A stretch of 64,000 nt of DNA from Sitta carolinensis. Its lineage: Eukaryota; Chordata; Aves; Passeriformes; Sittidae. Location: assembly GCA_032173965.1 (NCBI GenBank), contig JAVUNC010000019.1, forward strand, positions 6,448,501-6,512,500. The letters are read 5' to 3'. Of this stretch, positions 49,801 through 63,104 are shown in pieces; positions within the stretch are counted from its first letter, which is position 1, and each line of letters opens with the position of its first letter. A program made the position numbers and the translations under genes. Below the pieces are notes generated by a model, which saw only the letters and a list, made by a program, of their open reading frames with translations, had not been told where the DNA came from and did no database searches.

Positions 49801-52800
49801 TATTGGGGAAGATATAAGGGACACGAGTAACACTGAAAATAGTCCTAAAAGTTACGATGTTTTGGAATGCAGCCTAGAAGATAATTGAAGTTAAAGAGAA
49901 TCTAATCCCAAGCCTGCATGAATTCTCTGAATTCTCTGAATTCAATTAGACTTTCATGACATAGCTTGTTATATGTTGAGAAATTAAAAGGCATCCCAGG
50001 AAAAGAAAATCACAGTATTTTAACAGAGCAAGATAATTAATGGATCTAGATATATGCAAAATTCTTTGCTGTCACCTCATGATAAGAGAGTCTCATCTTT
50101 TTTCTTCTTTTAGGAGAAGCTGCCAGTATGACATATTAAACTATTGTAGATTTGCAGAAGCATGAGCAGAGGAAATTTGAGCCTAAAATGTTTGCCTAAA
50201 ATAATGAAGATTTATGACTCTGTTGATAGTATTGAATCTTTCATGTATAGATGCTAAAAGGGTCAGTTATTTTCCTGGCAAGTCTTGAGAAAGAATGTGA
50301 TACAAACTTAATGACTTAATTTTGCTTTATATGCCAGTAATGGAGGTGCTTTATGAACAATTTGATATAAAATGCATAGTTTAGAGGCAAAGAAGCTTTG
50401 AATCAAAATGCACACTCTTAGAGAGAGTCCTGATTTTAACTGTTATTTATTAAAAATATATGTAGTCTCCCTTTCTTGATTAGTTAGAAATTACCAAGGC
50501 TATCTCTGGTATCAGTAGGAAATATAAAAGTCTTGTTGAGAAAGAGAGATAAGAGACGGAAGGGAATTTAATCTGTCAAGGTCCCTCACCTATTAACTAA
50601 TATTCTGTATGTGTATAAGGAAAAGATTCAAAATAGTTTAGATGTGTTGAGGAAAATGTGTTTTGAGAATTTAACCTTGGTGCAAATACATTACCATTTT
50701 TTTCTTTAATTTCCTCACCTTTTGTAAGTATTTGTTTCTGGACTTTTGTTTTGTTTTTGTGGGGTTTTTGTTTGTTTATTTATAACTTGTTTGTTTGTTG
50801 GGGTTTTTTTACCATTACAAACACATTTGTTTACAGTTTATGTTAACATGATTTGAACCTCGAGGTGGCTGCCTACTGGCAAAACATTTCCTTGTCCCAG
50901 AGTATGGTGAAGCTATAAAATAGGTTACTGAGGCCTCAGTGTTAACAAACACTGTCCTCCAAGAGGCTTTGTGGGTGCCTTGTGGGCTGGTGTCCTCAGC
51001 TCACTCAGGGATCAGAGAGAATCCCTGAATCTGAGAGTTCCTCTGGAATTTTCGTGAGTTGGATGTGTAGAAACTGCCCTCTACTCAGAAGGGCTCATCA
51101 AATGATGTTTGATAGCTAGGGAAAAAATAAAAATATTATGGTTTTGTAAATAGGAATGTTTTTAATGCAGGAGCTTTGTCATAGCTACACTGAAGAAAAT
51201 AAAGGGTATTTCATTGGACTCAATCAAATACATGGATTGCTTAACTTCTTAGTAGCATTTTAGCAGTGGAGTACGGTAACTAATAAAAACTGCAGTGTCA
51301 TAAAGAGTGTTTAAAGGTTACCCCAAAGCTGGACAGGACACAGTAATTTTTCTTCTCCATTATACAGCTCATTCTGCTATTACTGCCTAGTAAAGGAACT
51401 CTTACAGTTTCACAAGCAGTAGGTCTGGGAAACTCTGACATCACTTTACAGGCTTTTTGAGGAGACTTTTTTGTGTGGTGGCAGATGAGATCACATCTGT
51501 GACACAGCAGTGTGGTTCTTACTTCATCCAAATCCCAGTAAATCATGCCCTGGGTTTGAACAGGGTTGCAGCCCATAAAAACAATTCAAAAACACCATCT
51601 GGAGAACATGACAAGGCAAAACAGGGAAGACAGAGACACAAACCCTTATTGAAATGGACAACTATAAGAACATATCAGCTCCTAGGGTTGTGACAGGTGG
51701 GCAGCGTCTGCCAAATGTGGTGTGGGCCAGGAATTAAAACTCAGAAAAGAAGGAACACTAAGGAGGAAGAGGGTAAGAGGCAAAAAGCACCTCAGATGTA
51801 CTGACTGGAGATGAGGGAATGAGGCCACTGTGTTTAACAACTAGATGCAGACTCAGGTTTTGTTCTTCAGCTTGCCACAGGCCTCATCTTGAGTGACCTT
51901 GGGAAAATAATTTAATTTCATATACCTCATTTTCACACTCTTTCTGTCTTGTCTACTTAAATTTCGGGTATTTAAGGCTGGGTCTATGAGAATGGAGGAG
52001 CTTATGATGAATTTATTGGAACATATTGATGTGACATGAATAATGCATTGGAATGATGCACCATCCTAATGACAGTTTACACAGATTCCCTTCTTTCTGC
52101 AGGGAAGGTTAAATAACCTCTGTGGCAGTGATGGCTCTGAATTGCTGTGCTTTGCCTAGAGCTGCTCACCCAGTTTATGACAGGAGGGCAGTGTCTACCC
52201 AGCTTGTAAGGTCAGACCAGTGCTTCCCAAATTAATTGAGCTGTCAGGTTTGCAAGAGTAAATAATTTCCTGGAAGCATGTGTGTTTAAAATGCAAGGCA
52301 TAGGTGTGTGATCCTTCATATGGGAAAACAGAAATTATATATTTCTGCCATCAGAAAAGCTTTTTCTTTGGCTAAGACTCCCATCAGGATTCAGTGCCTC
52401 TTGGGGGCTCGTGGGGCAGTTCAGGTTTGATGTCTGCCCCTCCCCTGCCTCCCAACATATGTCATGACTGTCTTCACAAGCCTTTGCATAAACATTTATT
52501 TTCTCTGACTCCAGGAGTAGGGGAAAAAGGGTCGGAGATGTTTTTGCTGATCCTTTGATGTGAGGCTGTGGAGCAATGACAGGAACAGCAGACAAAGTGA
52601 GCATCTTTAGTGTGCTGCTGACTGACGAAGTGCTGGAATCAGAGCTGAGGCAAAGCATTCATATTAAAAATAAAAAAAAAGAGTAGAGAATGATAGGGAG
52701 AGAGGAGGCTAAATAAGGCTTTTTATCTTCAGCGGTACTCTGAGGGCCTTGCCACAGATGGTCTGTGTTAGTAAGCCTGCTTGGCTTACCATAAATGAGG

Positions 52801-55800
52801 TTCAAGTGCTTAAGTCCACACAAAGGGGTCTTAAGAGAGATGAGAGGAAACTGATGTGCTCTGTAACTCCCCTGGCTTGCCTCAGTAAACAGTCCTGGGC
52901 TGCTGCACTTGTGCTTTAACCCCCTGTGAGCAGGAGCACAGCCTCTTCCTTTGTGGCTGCTCATCCCTGGCCCTGGATGCTTGGAGTGCCTGAGCACTGC
53001 CAGAAGTTTGGCAGCCCTGGCTTTGGTCAGAACTGCTGGTCCCCTCCTGCCTGTTGGACAACTCTGGCAGCTACTGGTGAGTACAGATTTGAAAGAACAG
53101 ACCACATAGATACTGAAGTAGGAGAGATTTGCTAATAGCTAATATTTGCTGTCTTCAAAAGTCACTCCTGGTTTCATTGAATTAATCTGCCTGTGATATA
53201 ACTTTCTCTCTTATTCAACACATGCTTTTCACTGATATCAAAGGACAGTTAGCAACTAGGAGTCTCCTTTAGGAGCTAGAGTAAGAAAGTCTATTAGTTT
53301 CCCTTTGAGAATGAGAGCAACTGCTGTTGTATTGTCTGAATCACAAAGCTTCCAGAAAAAGTGAAAGCCCCATCCTGCAACCTCCCAAGATCATTAGTGA
53401 AGTTTCTCTTTATTTCTGTGGGAAAAGAAGAGTGTCTGGGGCAATTAGCAGTATTGTAATGCAGCAGATTGCTCAGTGAGTACAGAGGAGCCCTGATAGC
53501 TGTGCTCCTTTGTAATAGCAGATGAACTTTTTTAACCTTTGCTTGCCAAGTTCAGCTGAGGAAAAGCTGCCTGATATATTGCCTAGGTATAACTTCCGTG
53601 GATACTTTGTAAAGCTCATTAAAATATGAGTTAGTGACCTTAATATTAATGTCATATTCCATCTGCCTACAGAAATGCAGTTATAGGATATGCCTTTATG
53701 AAAGGCTGGTGTAAGTAACACAGTGCAAACTCATCTCCAAGGTTCCATATGTGTGTGAAGTGTTTAGGAAATGCAACTGTGAAGTTATAAAAATCTCCTA
53801 CATGTAATTGCTTCAAACTATGTCCTACTGATAGACTAGTCCTGGAGGAAGTTAATTAGAAAGTCTTTTGGCAATCTGCTCAGTTTAATTCTGGTTCTAC
53901 ATCCTGCTAGGTCAAAGTGTCTGGCTGCTATTACTAATCATCTTCTAAAAATGCTGGCATGTCTGAGGAGGTGCGTGTCATGGAACCTGTGCCTTCACTG
54001 CAGGTATTTTTACATATTATCTGATCAGATTTCACAGCCAGAGATGAGCTGCCCTTACCTGCCTGGAAAAGTAGTGAGTGGGTTGAAGTAATGTTGGGAA
54101 ATAGGAGGAATGATCTTTCTTGATTGGTTTAATTAAAAAACAGAACAAAAAAAACCCACAGGTTCCCCCAAAAAAGAACTTAAGCTCACAACCTTGTTAG
54201 CAGTTCTGTGGTCTGACATGCCTGAGCTTCTTAAACTGAAGGGGGAAGAGGTGCCTGAAACAGCAGAGTATCCAAGAACTACAGGATATTCCTAAGATCT
54301 TTGATCTTAGATGTAAGGGGCAAAAGTGCTGCCTCAACAAGTTGGAAAGCAGACCTTTTAGGGTGAGTGTGTAGTGTAGTCTGTACATTCTACATATGCA
54401 TTCTTTAGGATATCTAGCAAGAGAATCTGAAAGTTGTGTGATCAGTGTAGAATAAATCTAAGATATGATCTTGTTTTTCTGGTATAGTCTGAAACTGGGC
54501 ACACTATCCCTTGGGTCTACCCATGCAGCAACATGTGTGGTGGAAACAGGCCTCTTGTACTAGCTGCACAGAGCAGGTTTTGTCAGGAAAGCTTTTCATG
54601 GATGTGAGCTGCTGATTTTCACTGGCTAAAAAGCATTAACACTGCCTCTGCAGTGAGTATGGGCCAGATGTTCACTGCATCCCATAGATGAGCATCTGAG
54701 AGGCATCTAAGTCCTTGCCTTGGGCTTAGCTGAATTTCCTGGGACACTAACTTGAAATTTAGGAGAATTTGGGTTTGAGAAGCAAACTCCAGGGTACTGC
54801 AAATAAGTGCCTTTGCAGAGGGCACAACTTGCATCAGCAGCACGGATGAGTGACAGAATGCAGGGATGTGATTCCCTTGCATTTCCAGTAAGGCTGCAGG
54901 AGCTAAGTACCTTAGTGAAGAAAATCTGTAATGTGACAATGGTAAAGACATGCTTGCACATGTTTTGGTGTTGCAAAGTTAATTAAATGGGAAGCAAAGA
55001 GTGGAACAAAAAAGCTGTATAAGCAGCTTTTGAAAGGTAGTCAAATTGTCTTTTTGAGACAGATTAGAATGGCCCAAGACATAATTCAGGCAGTGTGTAC
55101 CCAGGGTAAATACTCACACTTGCTACTTCCCACAGCTTCCATCGAATGATAGATATTCAATTCAGAAATATATAAGAAACAATTTTTCAGGGAGTGCCTG
55201 TCTCAAAAATAGATTATTGTGTCCAGAAAATTATAGGTGTGACACTTGAACTTGTAAGAAAGTGTGACTAGAAGGTTTGAAAACTCTGTGTGGTGGAATA
55301 CATTTCCCTCATGAAACAATCCAAGACTATGTGAAGTAGGAAGATATTCAACATCAGTTTCATTTTCTTTTGAAGGGCATTGTGTGCTTTTTCCCTTTCC
55401 TTTATCACTGATGTGAGAAACACATATAATGCTTTCCAGAAAAGGAGAGCATATGCATATGTCTGCAGACATGGCTAAATTAAGTGTTGTAAGGAATACT
55501 AAACTAGGTGATAATGCTTTTCCTAGCAAGCTCTGCCCCGAAGGCATAAGGTAAAGCAACTGTGATGCTACTCTTTCATCAGAATGTGCTTTGTAAGCTC
55601 TCACTGCATTTAAAGAAAATCTTGGCTTTTGAGAGCTCTCTTAAAAAGCTCTAATTTCAACATTTTCTATTTCTGCCATTTGTGGATGAGTGACATGGGT
55701 GTGCCTGTCATGAATAATCTTTAAGCCGGTTGTGTGCTGTGGGAAGAGTGAAATCCTTGGTGAATGTTCCACAGTGCATGGGCTTGCCTCGGGTTGTGCC

Positions 55801-57289
55801 ATTCGTTCACCCGAAGTGGGGAAGACGCTGGAAAGGTGATGCAAGCTGCAGCTGATGGATCATCCAGCTGTCTGCTACACAAGGCTGGATCAAGGTCATG
55901 GTAATTCTTCACATATTGGTCTCAAGACAACAGGTGAATAAATCAGACTGTGTCTGCTGCTCTGTGATTGTGAAAGGAAAGCCTACACACATCTGTAAAA
56001 ATGCCCACCTCGGAGTGAGGTTGGGCTTTGAGGTGTCACTCAGCTGGAGGCCACCAGAGTCATTTGCTGCTACTGTGGTGAAGAACAAGAGGAAGCTGGT
56101 CAGGTAGTAATGAGTGCTTCCATGTGATTTATTAAAGTGTAGCACTGATTATTTGTTGCAAATGATGGATTTGTAATCTAGAAAGATCTCATGATAATGA
56201 ACATCTCATGATATTATTAATGTCAGTGGTGAAAAAAGCAGAACTAGTTTAAGTTGCTTCTGTTTCCTGTGGTCTCACCAAGAGAGTAAACAGACCTTTG
56301 TAGGGTATTTAATTATCTGAACTGGATATAGAATTCACCCCATTACCTGTCAAATCATCATTACTGGCTTGATTCCAGTAGTAATTGTCTTCATTATAGC
56401 TAGGGAATCGATTGTCATCTGTAGACTGCACTTCAGGCACAAATTCTCGTGGTACTCAGTCCAGAATAAACATGAGTGTTTTATTGATTACATCATTACC
56501 AGGATAAGCAGACTTAAGGCTGTCAAACTTGTTATCACCAGGGGGAGAATAAATTTTAAGCCTAACCACAAAGACCAAGGTTTTATTAATTGTCCAACCT
56601 AGAACCACAAAGCTTTATGTAGAACTTCTGAGTGTTAAAATTCAATCAAAATCTTAGCAAGTGTCTTGCTAATTGCATAATCTTGCTGATTTTTATCAGC
56701 ATTGAACTGAATAAACAGGAGAAGTCCATCACTGCTATAAATCTAGATGTAGTAGTAAGAATAGGCAATCTCCAGCAGCAGCAAATCTTTTCAGACTCTT
56801 AATTGGTGTAAATCAATGAAGATTACTTTTGGTTGGACATGTTCCCTGTTTAAGAGAAACTTCAAGAGGCAGAATTGCCAAAGACTGGAGAAATTAAAGG
56901 TAAAATTTAAATTCAGTAGAGCAGGTTTAACTTTAGGTAAGGGCTCTAGTTATCTTAGATGACTTGGTAAAATACCAAAATTTAAAGTGAAACATTAGCA
57001 TCTTAATTAAGTACAAGATACTGATTTTTACAAATGCTTTAGTTTTTACTTTATTCTGTGTTTTGTCTTTGAACCAGAGGCAAGTTAGTACTGGCCCATC
57101 AAACCGTAGGATAAATTTAATTGGCACCACTATTATGCAAATAATTTGGCAAGATAAAGTGACAAATAATACCCTACAAAGCTTGTGCAATTGGTAGTCC
57201 CTGGAGCAATCTGCATAACTGCTCACTCCGTGGTAAAGGACACCAAGCTTTAGCAGTTTTTGATTGAATGGACTTTTAATAGTTCAAAA

Positions 57290-58200
57290 TTCCTATCTTT
57301 ATCAATGATCTGGAAGAGGGGATTGAGTGGACCCTCAGCCAGCTTGCAGGTGACACCAAGCTGGGTGGAGCTGTTGATCTGCTGAGGGTTAGGAAGTATC
57401 TACAAAGGGATTTGGACAGGTTGGATTGCTAAACTGAGGCTGGCTGTATAGATTCAATGAGTGAAGTGCCTGTCCTGCATTTCGGTCACAACAACCCCAG
57501 GCATCCCTGCAGGCTGGGGGTGGAGTGGCTGGAAAGCTGCCTGGTGAGAAAGGACCTGGGGGTGCTGGTCAGTAGTGGCTGAATGTGAGCTGGCAGTGTG
57601 CCCAGGTGGCCAAGAAGGCCAGGGGCATCCTGGCCTGTATCAGCAGAAGTGTGGCCAGCAGGAGCAGGGCAGTGATTGTCCCCCTGTGCTTGGCACTGGT
57701 GAGGCCAGAACTCAAGTGCTGTGTTCAGTTCTGGGCCCCTCACTGTGGGAAACACTCTGAGGTGCTGAGAGACTCCAGAGAGGGGCAGTGGAGCTGGGGA
57801 AGGGGTTGGGGCACAAGTGATGAGGAGCAGCTCAGGGAGCTGGGGCTGCTCAGCCTGGAGAAAAGGAGGCTCTGGGGAAACCTCACCATTCTCTATGATT
57901 ACCTGAAAAAGAGGCTATAGACAGGCAGGAGTCAGTCACTTTTTCTGACACAGAACAGGAGGAAATGGCCTCGAGTAGCACCAGGAAGGTTTAGATTGGA
58001 TGAATTTCTTTCATGGAAACGGTTGTCAAACTCTGGAACAGATTGCCCAGGGAGGTGGCTGAGTCACCATCCCTGGAGGTATTTAAAACATCCGTGGATG
58101 TGGCACTCAGAGCCATGGTTTAGTGGTGGTCTTGGCAGTGCTGGGTTAACAGCTGGACTTGATCATCTTAGAAGTCTTCTCCAACTTAATTCTATGATTT
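57290..58200 (+). mobile_element. CR1 LINE, 5'-truncated: end of the reverse transcriptase ORF plus 3' UTR
   Basis: This is a plus-oriented CR1 retroposon copy of about 0.9 kb. The first 630 bp encode the C-terminal part of the CR1 polyprotein downstream of the reverse-transcriptase core, with hallmark segments such as [35 protein letters not shown] and LRELGLLSLEKRRL. Stop codons and frame changes interrupt it (for example the stop after LQRDLDRLD), so it is dead. The remainder is the CR1 3' UTR, ending in the octamer-like ATTCTATGATT at 58189-58199. The 5' truncation is typical of target-primed reverse transcription. Confidence 0.95.
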
Positions 58201-61200
58201 TGTAGTTGACTTAGAATTAGTCAGTCATAATTGTTTGGAAACTTTTTGTGTTGTGGGGAGCCCTTGTAGTTGTCTGTGTTATCAATACATCAGGAACAAA
58301 TTGCTGAAATCATTTGTGAAGAATTTTTTTAAATAGGAAGCTTACAGGAAAACTGTCATCTTCTTACCAGAACATAAATTGAAGGGGAAAAAAGGTTATA
58401 TCATTCATTTATCCTAGTTTATCTGGATTGTCAGATTTTGTATCCTTTTTAGTTTTTACAATGGCGTAAACAGAATAAACAACTGTTGTTTTGTTGACGT
58501 TCAATAGTAGTAATGTTGTGCGGTAGAATGTCAATGAGTAATTTACAAAATGTTTCTTTTTTTCCAGTGTAGGAGTTCCACATTTTAAATCAAATTTACC
58601 TTATGTTATATCTATTTCCCCCATGTTTTCCATTTCATGTATAATAAGTAGAAGAGGCCCATCGGTTTGCTGAGGTGTACTCTAGGTGTCCCAATGTAAC
58701 ATGTCTCAGTTGCATAAATGGATTTTGTAATCTTTTGCTCTGTTGCTTGCACAACGTGGATTAAGTTAATTATTTATAGCTTGTCAGGGCAGCTTTTGAA
58801 GTGTCCTGTGCAGTGCAGGAGAAGCTGTATTGCACAGGAAAACATACTACTCTGCCTTATCAGTCTGGGCAGGGCCAGAAGACTTCTTTCTTAATTGATG
58901 GCTGAAATAACTTAGCAATCTTTTTCTTTTCCCCAAAGAATCTTTTATATTTGTCCCATCAAATAATTTTTCTTTGCTCAATTTTTTTCTGAAATTTAAT
59001 GTTTTTGGTTTGTTTTCCCTTTATAAGTGTGTCTTGTCTTCCCTAGCCATTTCTCTCTTTAGTCCCTGGTTGTTTCAGCTTTTGGTGGTTATGTTACCTA
59101 CATGTTTCTCTCATGGCCCTTCTCAGAGGAGCAGGAGCTCCCTGCCTGGACACTTGAGCCCAGGTCAAGCTGGAAAGAGCAGCTTTAGACTGAGGTAGGG
59201 ACAGGGCTCACTGGGGCTCCCTAGAGTGTTGGTCCTTGCTCACCATTGTCCTTCACACAAGCAGTGGGACATCTGGGCTTTTTTCAGGTCCTCTCCTTTT
59301 TTCAAGTCTGTTGTGAAAAGGTTCACTGCCCTTAAGCTGGTCTACATTTAGTCAGCCTGGAGCAGTGGTGGTAATCCCTATCCCAGTGCTGATGTCCTGC
59401 TGAAGGCTGTGGAGTGACCAGAGCAGGGTGGGCAAGAGAAACCCCCTGCTGGTGCCCTGTTAGCCATCCCTGCCTGCCCTCACTGGCAGCAGTGCCCAGC
59501 CCTGCCTGCCAGGCCCTTGGCCTCCCCCAGGTCCTGCCCTGACCTCTCCTGCTGACCAGCACTGGGATCCTCTCCCTCTGCTCACCCAATAGGGGCTTAC
59601 TGTTTGTTAAGTCACTGCCGAGTCAGGCTTTTCACAAACAAGCAGTCCCTGACCATGACAGCTCCACAACGGTTTTTCCCTTTCATTTATCCCGAACATT
59701 GTGTCACCTTTCTGTATCCAAACCTCCCCTGATGTCAGTGTAGGGAAGGGATCAGGGATGATTATGTTTTTTTCTTACAAGGGATGCTGACATGAAACTG
59801 GTCAGGTTAGGAGACCTGAGAAACTCAAAGCATGGGAAAATATAAAAAAAAAAAGGGTCATCAACAATGCCCCAAAACTAGTGGGTACTTAATTTTATCT
59901 ATGTGTATTTTTTAATGAGTTGGTTTTTTGTAAATTGTTTTTTATTTAACCATTCAATTTATATTTCAGAAGACTGAAGCATTACTTGAGAGTCTATACT
60001 CACTTGAACTCTTTAACCATATAAGATGTAACAGACATATTGGAGTTGTGATAAGTGAATATGCTTTGGACTCTCTAAACTCTCCTGCCCTTGGAAATTC
60101 ACTGGATTATGCATTGTAGAATAAGCTACTTTATAGTTGCTTCTTCTTCCAGAAAACAATACAAAACACTATTCCAGGAAAATTAGTAGTACTTTTGTTA
60201 TTCTTCAAGCTTATGTTGTTTTCGTGCCTCTGAGGTCAGTATGGAAAAACAACCTAATATGTTTACTTTTGCTTAATTGATCTTACTTTGGCTTTGCATC
60301 ATTTTTTCTGGGGCATTGGTCCTGAGAACTGTAAACGAAGTGAAGATATGTACATGTTATGTTTCAGTCAACAGGGTGCAGGTTCTGGGTCCAGATTCTA
60401 GTCTCAGTGAAAACAGTGGGTGGTTTCTCACTAGGTGGAATTATTCAGAAAGCATTTGATGTTTATTTAACTTCTCTCCCACTGAGTGTAGTGAGAAAAG
60501 AGCACAGCACTGAGTTCTCTTGAACGTTTCACCCTTGGTGTCATCACTGTTTGTCCTGCTGTTTGGGCAGGTTGTCCAGCTTTTGTACTGCAGTAATTTC
60601 TTTTCTAAGGTGAAACTAGCTTTTTTATCCATGTAGAATTGAGAATTGTAATGTGTATAAAAGGCTGATTTTCTAAGAATCTTTCTTGTATTAGGATGGC
60701 TTTGTATACTTTAAAGAATGTAGAAGGTGTATATAAAATTACAGTGTCTCTTCTTTTTGTCTAAGTATTTATTCTATTAATAGAAAAGTTGAGAGTACTC
60801 AATACATGACTCCAGTAGATGGATCAAAGTGGGGGTTTGAAGGCCTTGGCTAAGATCTTCATTTTGTAAAGGAAGAGAAGTATAAGAAACAGCACCAGCC
60901 TTTGAAGAATAAAATACAAGTTCTGGAGAAGTGCCTAGTGAAAACCTATCTACCATCACATTTAGCTGTTTCTAGAGTAGTAATCATCACATCTCTAACT
61001 TTCTGCCACTCCTTGATCTTATGGGTCTTCTGCTAGTTGGTGATTCTTCCCCTATTCTGCAGCTGCTCTGTCTAAAGGGGAAGTGGCAGATCAGGGAATA
61101 ACAGATTGGGGCCTTGTTTCTCATCTTTGTTCATCATCACTGTAAGTGTGGCTGACAGCAATAACCTTATGAATTAAGGAGATTAAATCAGAACAACTAA

Positions 61201-61555
61201 ATACCAGGAACAAATATTTGCTGACCAGTGCAACAGATCAAGTCACTAAAATAAAGATCTGACTTTCTGCCATGCACAGCTGTGATATGTGATGATGGAA
61301 AAAAGAGGGTATTTCAGATGACCATTGAAGTTCCTCAGGATGTGGTATTTGGTAGATAGTTTTACTTGTGGCATTTCAGCTCTCAATGCTGACTGCAGTT
61401 TGCATCTTTGTGCTTAACATTCTGTAAGACACAGAATATATAGGAGGTTGAATGTTACAGGCTCCACACTTTAAAAAGCTGTTATCTTCTGCTGCAGAAA
61501 TTACCACCATAAAAATAGTAAGAAAATAACTAGGTCTTTCCTCTGGGCTATTTTA

Positions 61556-61558
<3 letters not shown>

Positions 61559-61586
<28 letters not shown>
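61559..61586 (+). repeat. Poly-T tract (T28)
   Basis: Twenty-eight T residues. It could be the tail of a minus-strand retroposed copy, but no body is recognised to its right. Confidence 0.9.
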
Positions 61587-63040
61587 CCTGAAGCTTTTGC
61601 TGTAGATCACAAGCTTTATGACACAGAAATTAGATTATCTCCCTTGTATCTCAAGTATTCTGTTGTGGTGATAAACCAAATTATATTTTAGGACCACAGT
61701 GCAGCTCCTCTGGGACAGAAATGCTTTTATGTATGTAATCCAATTAGGATTGGAACCGTTATGTACTTCAAGGGGAGATGGATTTGAAGTTCTGAATTCC
61801 ACTCAGAATTTTTTGATTATGTGGAATAGCTTATATTTTGTTCAAAGGAATAAAACCTTTTAAAATTGTTTTTCTGTTGTCTTTAACAGTGAAGTAGTGT
61901 TGGCTCCTGTAACCACATAACTTGAGATGCTCTTCTAGAGCTGATTTGTCTCCAAGAAGGATCACTAAAACACCATTGCAAAGAAATCACAGATTTACTC
62001 AGCAGAAGCCAGACAGGTATGATTGGACATTGTTGTATTGCTATCAATAGAGATAACAGAGCAGGAAACAACTAGCAGGCTGTTAACAATTTCTGCAGTC
62101 CCAACCTTGTTAACCCTTAGGACACAATTTCCCTTGTCCTGGGATAAGAAAATTAGAGAATTTCTGTATACACATATCTTTATCTTACTCCTTCACCACT
62201 TTTCTCAAGTATTTTCTAAGCTGTTTGGTTAAAGCCTATCTTGTCATCTTAATTTAACAAGGTTGTTAATCATGTTTACATCATGATACATCATCAGCAT
62301 TCTCCTGAAAGCACAGGTATATCTGTACGCTAGCAAGGTGTTTTCATTAGTCATGTTGGGTATTTTATTGCAACAGCCTGTAATTATTTTGTCAGTAAAT
62401 ATCAAAACCTCACAGTGCCTACTTGAATTATGCAAAATAGCCTCCTGCCAACCCATGAAAACTATCAGCTCTACCTTTTGTTCTCCTATATAATAATATT
62501 GCATATTAAATGACAGTGGGGGAAGCCTATTTTATTAGAAAAGCCACGCCAATTCAGAAGGTAGATGAAAACTTTGTGTTATCTGTCATCAGGTGGTATA
62601 AAGGGCAATCAATGCTAAAGGATCAGAAATATTTGAGATCTGCAAGTTCATCATGCAAGTATTTGAAAAAGCACAATGGAAGAAATATATTTATCTCTTT
62701 GAACTGTTTTCCAATGGAATTCTTGCAAAGTGGAAATAACTTGTTCTTCATGAATTAGAAAGCTTCAGGAATAATGGTATAGGACTTCTGTTCAGTGCCC
62801 TTAAATATTCATACTTGGGCATATCTCTGAAAACAAGTCTGACTATGACTATTTTCTGTATGATTATTTTCTGTTTGACAATAATCCAGGCTATTAAAAA
62901 TGCTTCTTCTGATTAGTCAGGGATTCAAAGACACATTTTAGACGTGCATCATTACAGGCTTTCTATGTCCAGTCAGCTTGCTTCCCTGTCCACTCTTAAA
63001 AAAACCTAAATTTGACATTATGAAGGCTCTTTAACTTCAA

Positions 63041-63104
63041 GTTGAGACTGTAGGATATCAGGAATACAACTTGTTGAGACTGTAGGATATCAGGAACATG
63101 ACTT
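63041..63104. repeat. Two-copy tandem duplication, 32-bp unit
   Basis: GTTGAGACTGTAGGATATCA plus twelve further bases at 63041-63072 is repeated at 63073-63104. The first 24 bases are identical and a few mismatches follow. Confidence 0.9.

Larger units (their letters stand above)
39126..57289. other. Intergenic stretch without recognisable genes
   Basis: About 18 kb with no conserved exon that I can name. Contents are microsatellites at 42772-42814 and 46773-46818, AT-rich patches at 46979-47040, a T/G-rich patch at about 50735-50810, and a GC-richer but CpG-poor block at about 43640-44600. A minus-strand frame at 45809-46063 has a protein-like composition but a TTG start and no match that I recognise. 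Confidence 0.6.

Noticed and set aside
52659..53105. 148-codon minus-strand frame
   Set aside because: Its composition fits the reverse of a GC-richer non-coding block; no family recognised.
59332..59589. GC-rich minus-strand frame of 85 codons
   Set aside because: Gly/Arg/Gln-rich by composition, CpG-poor, and without a recognised domain or repeat family.
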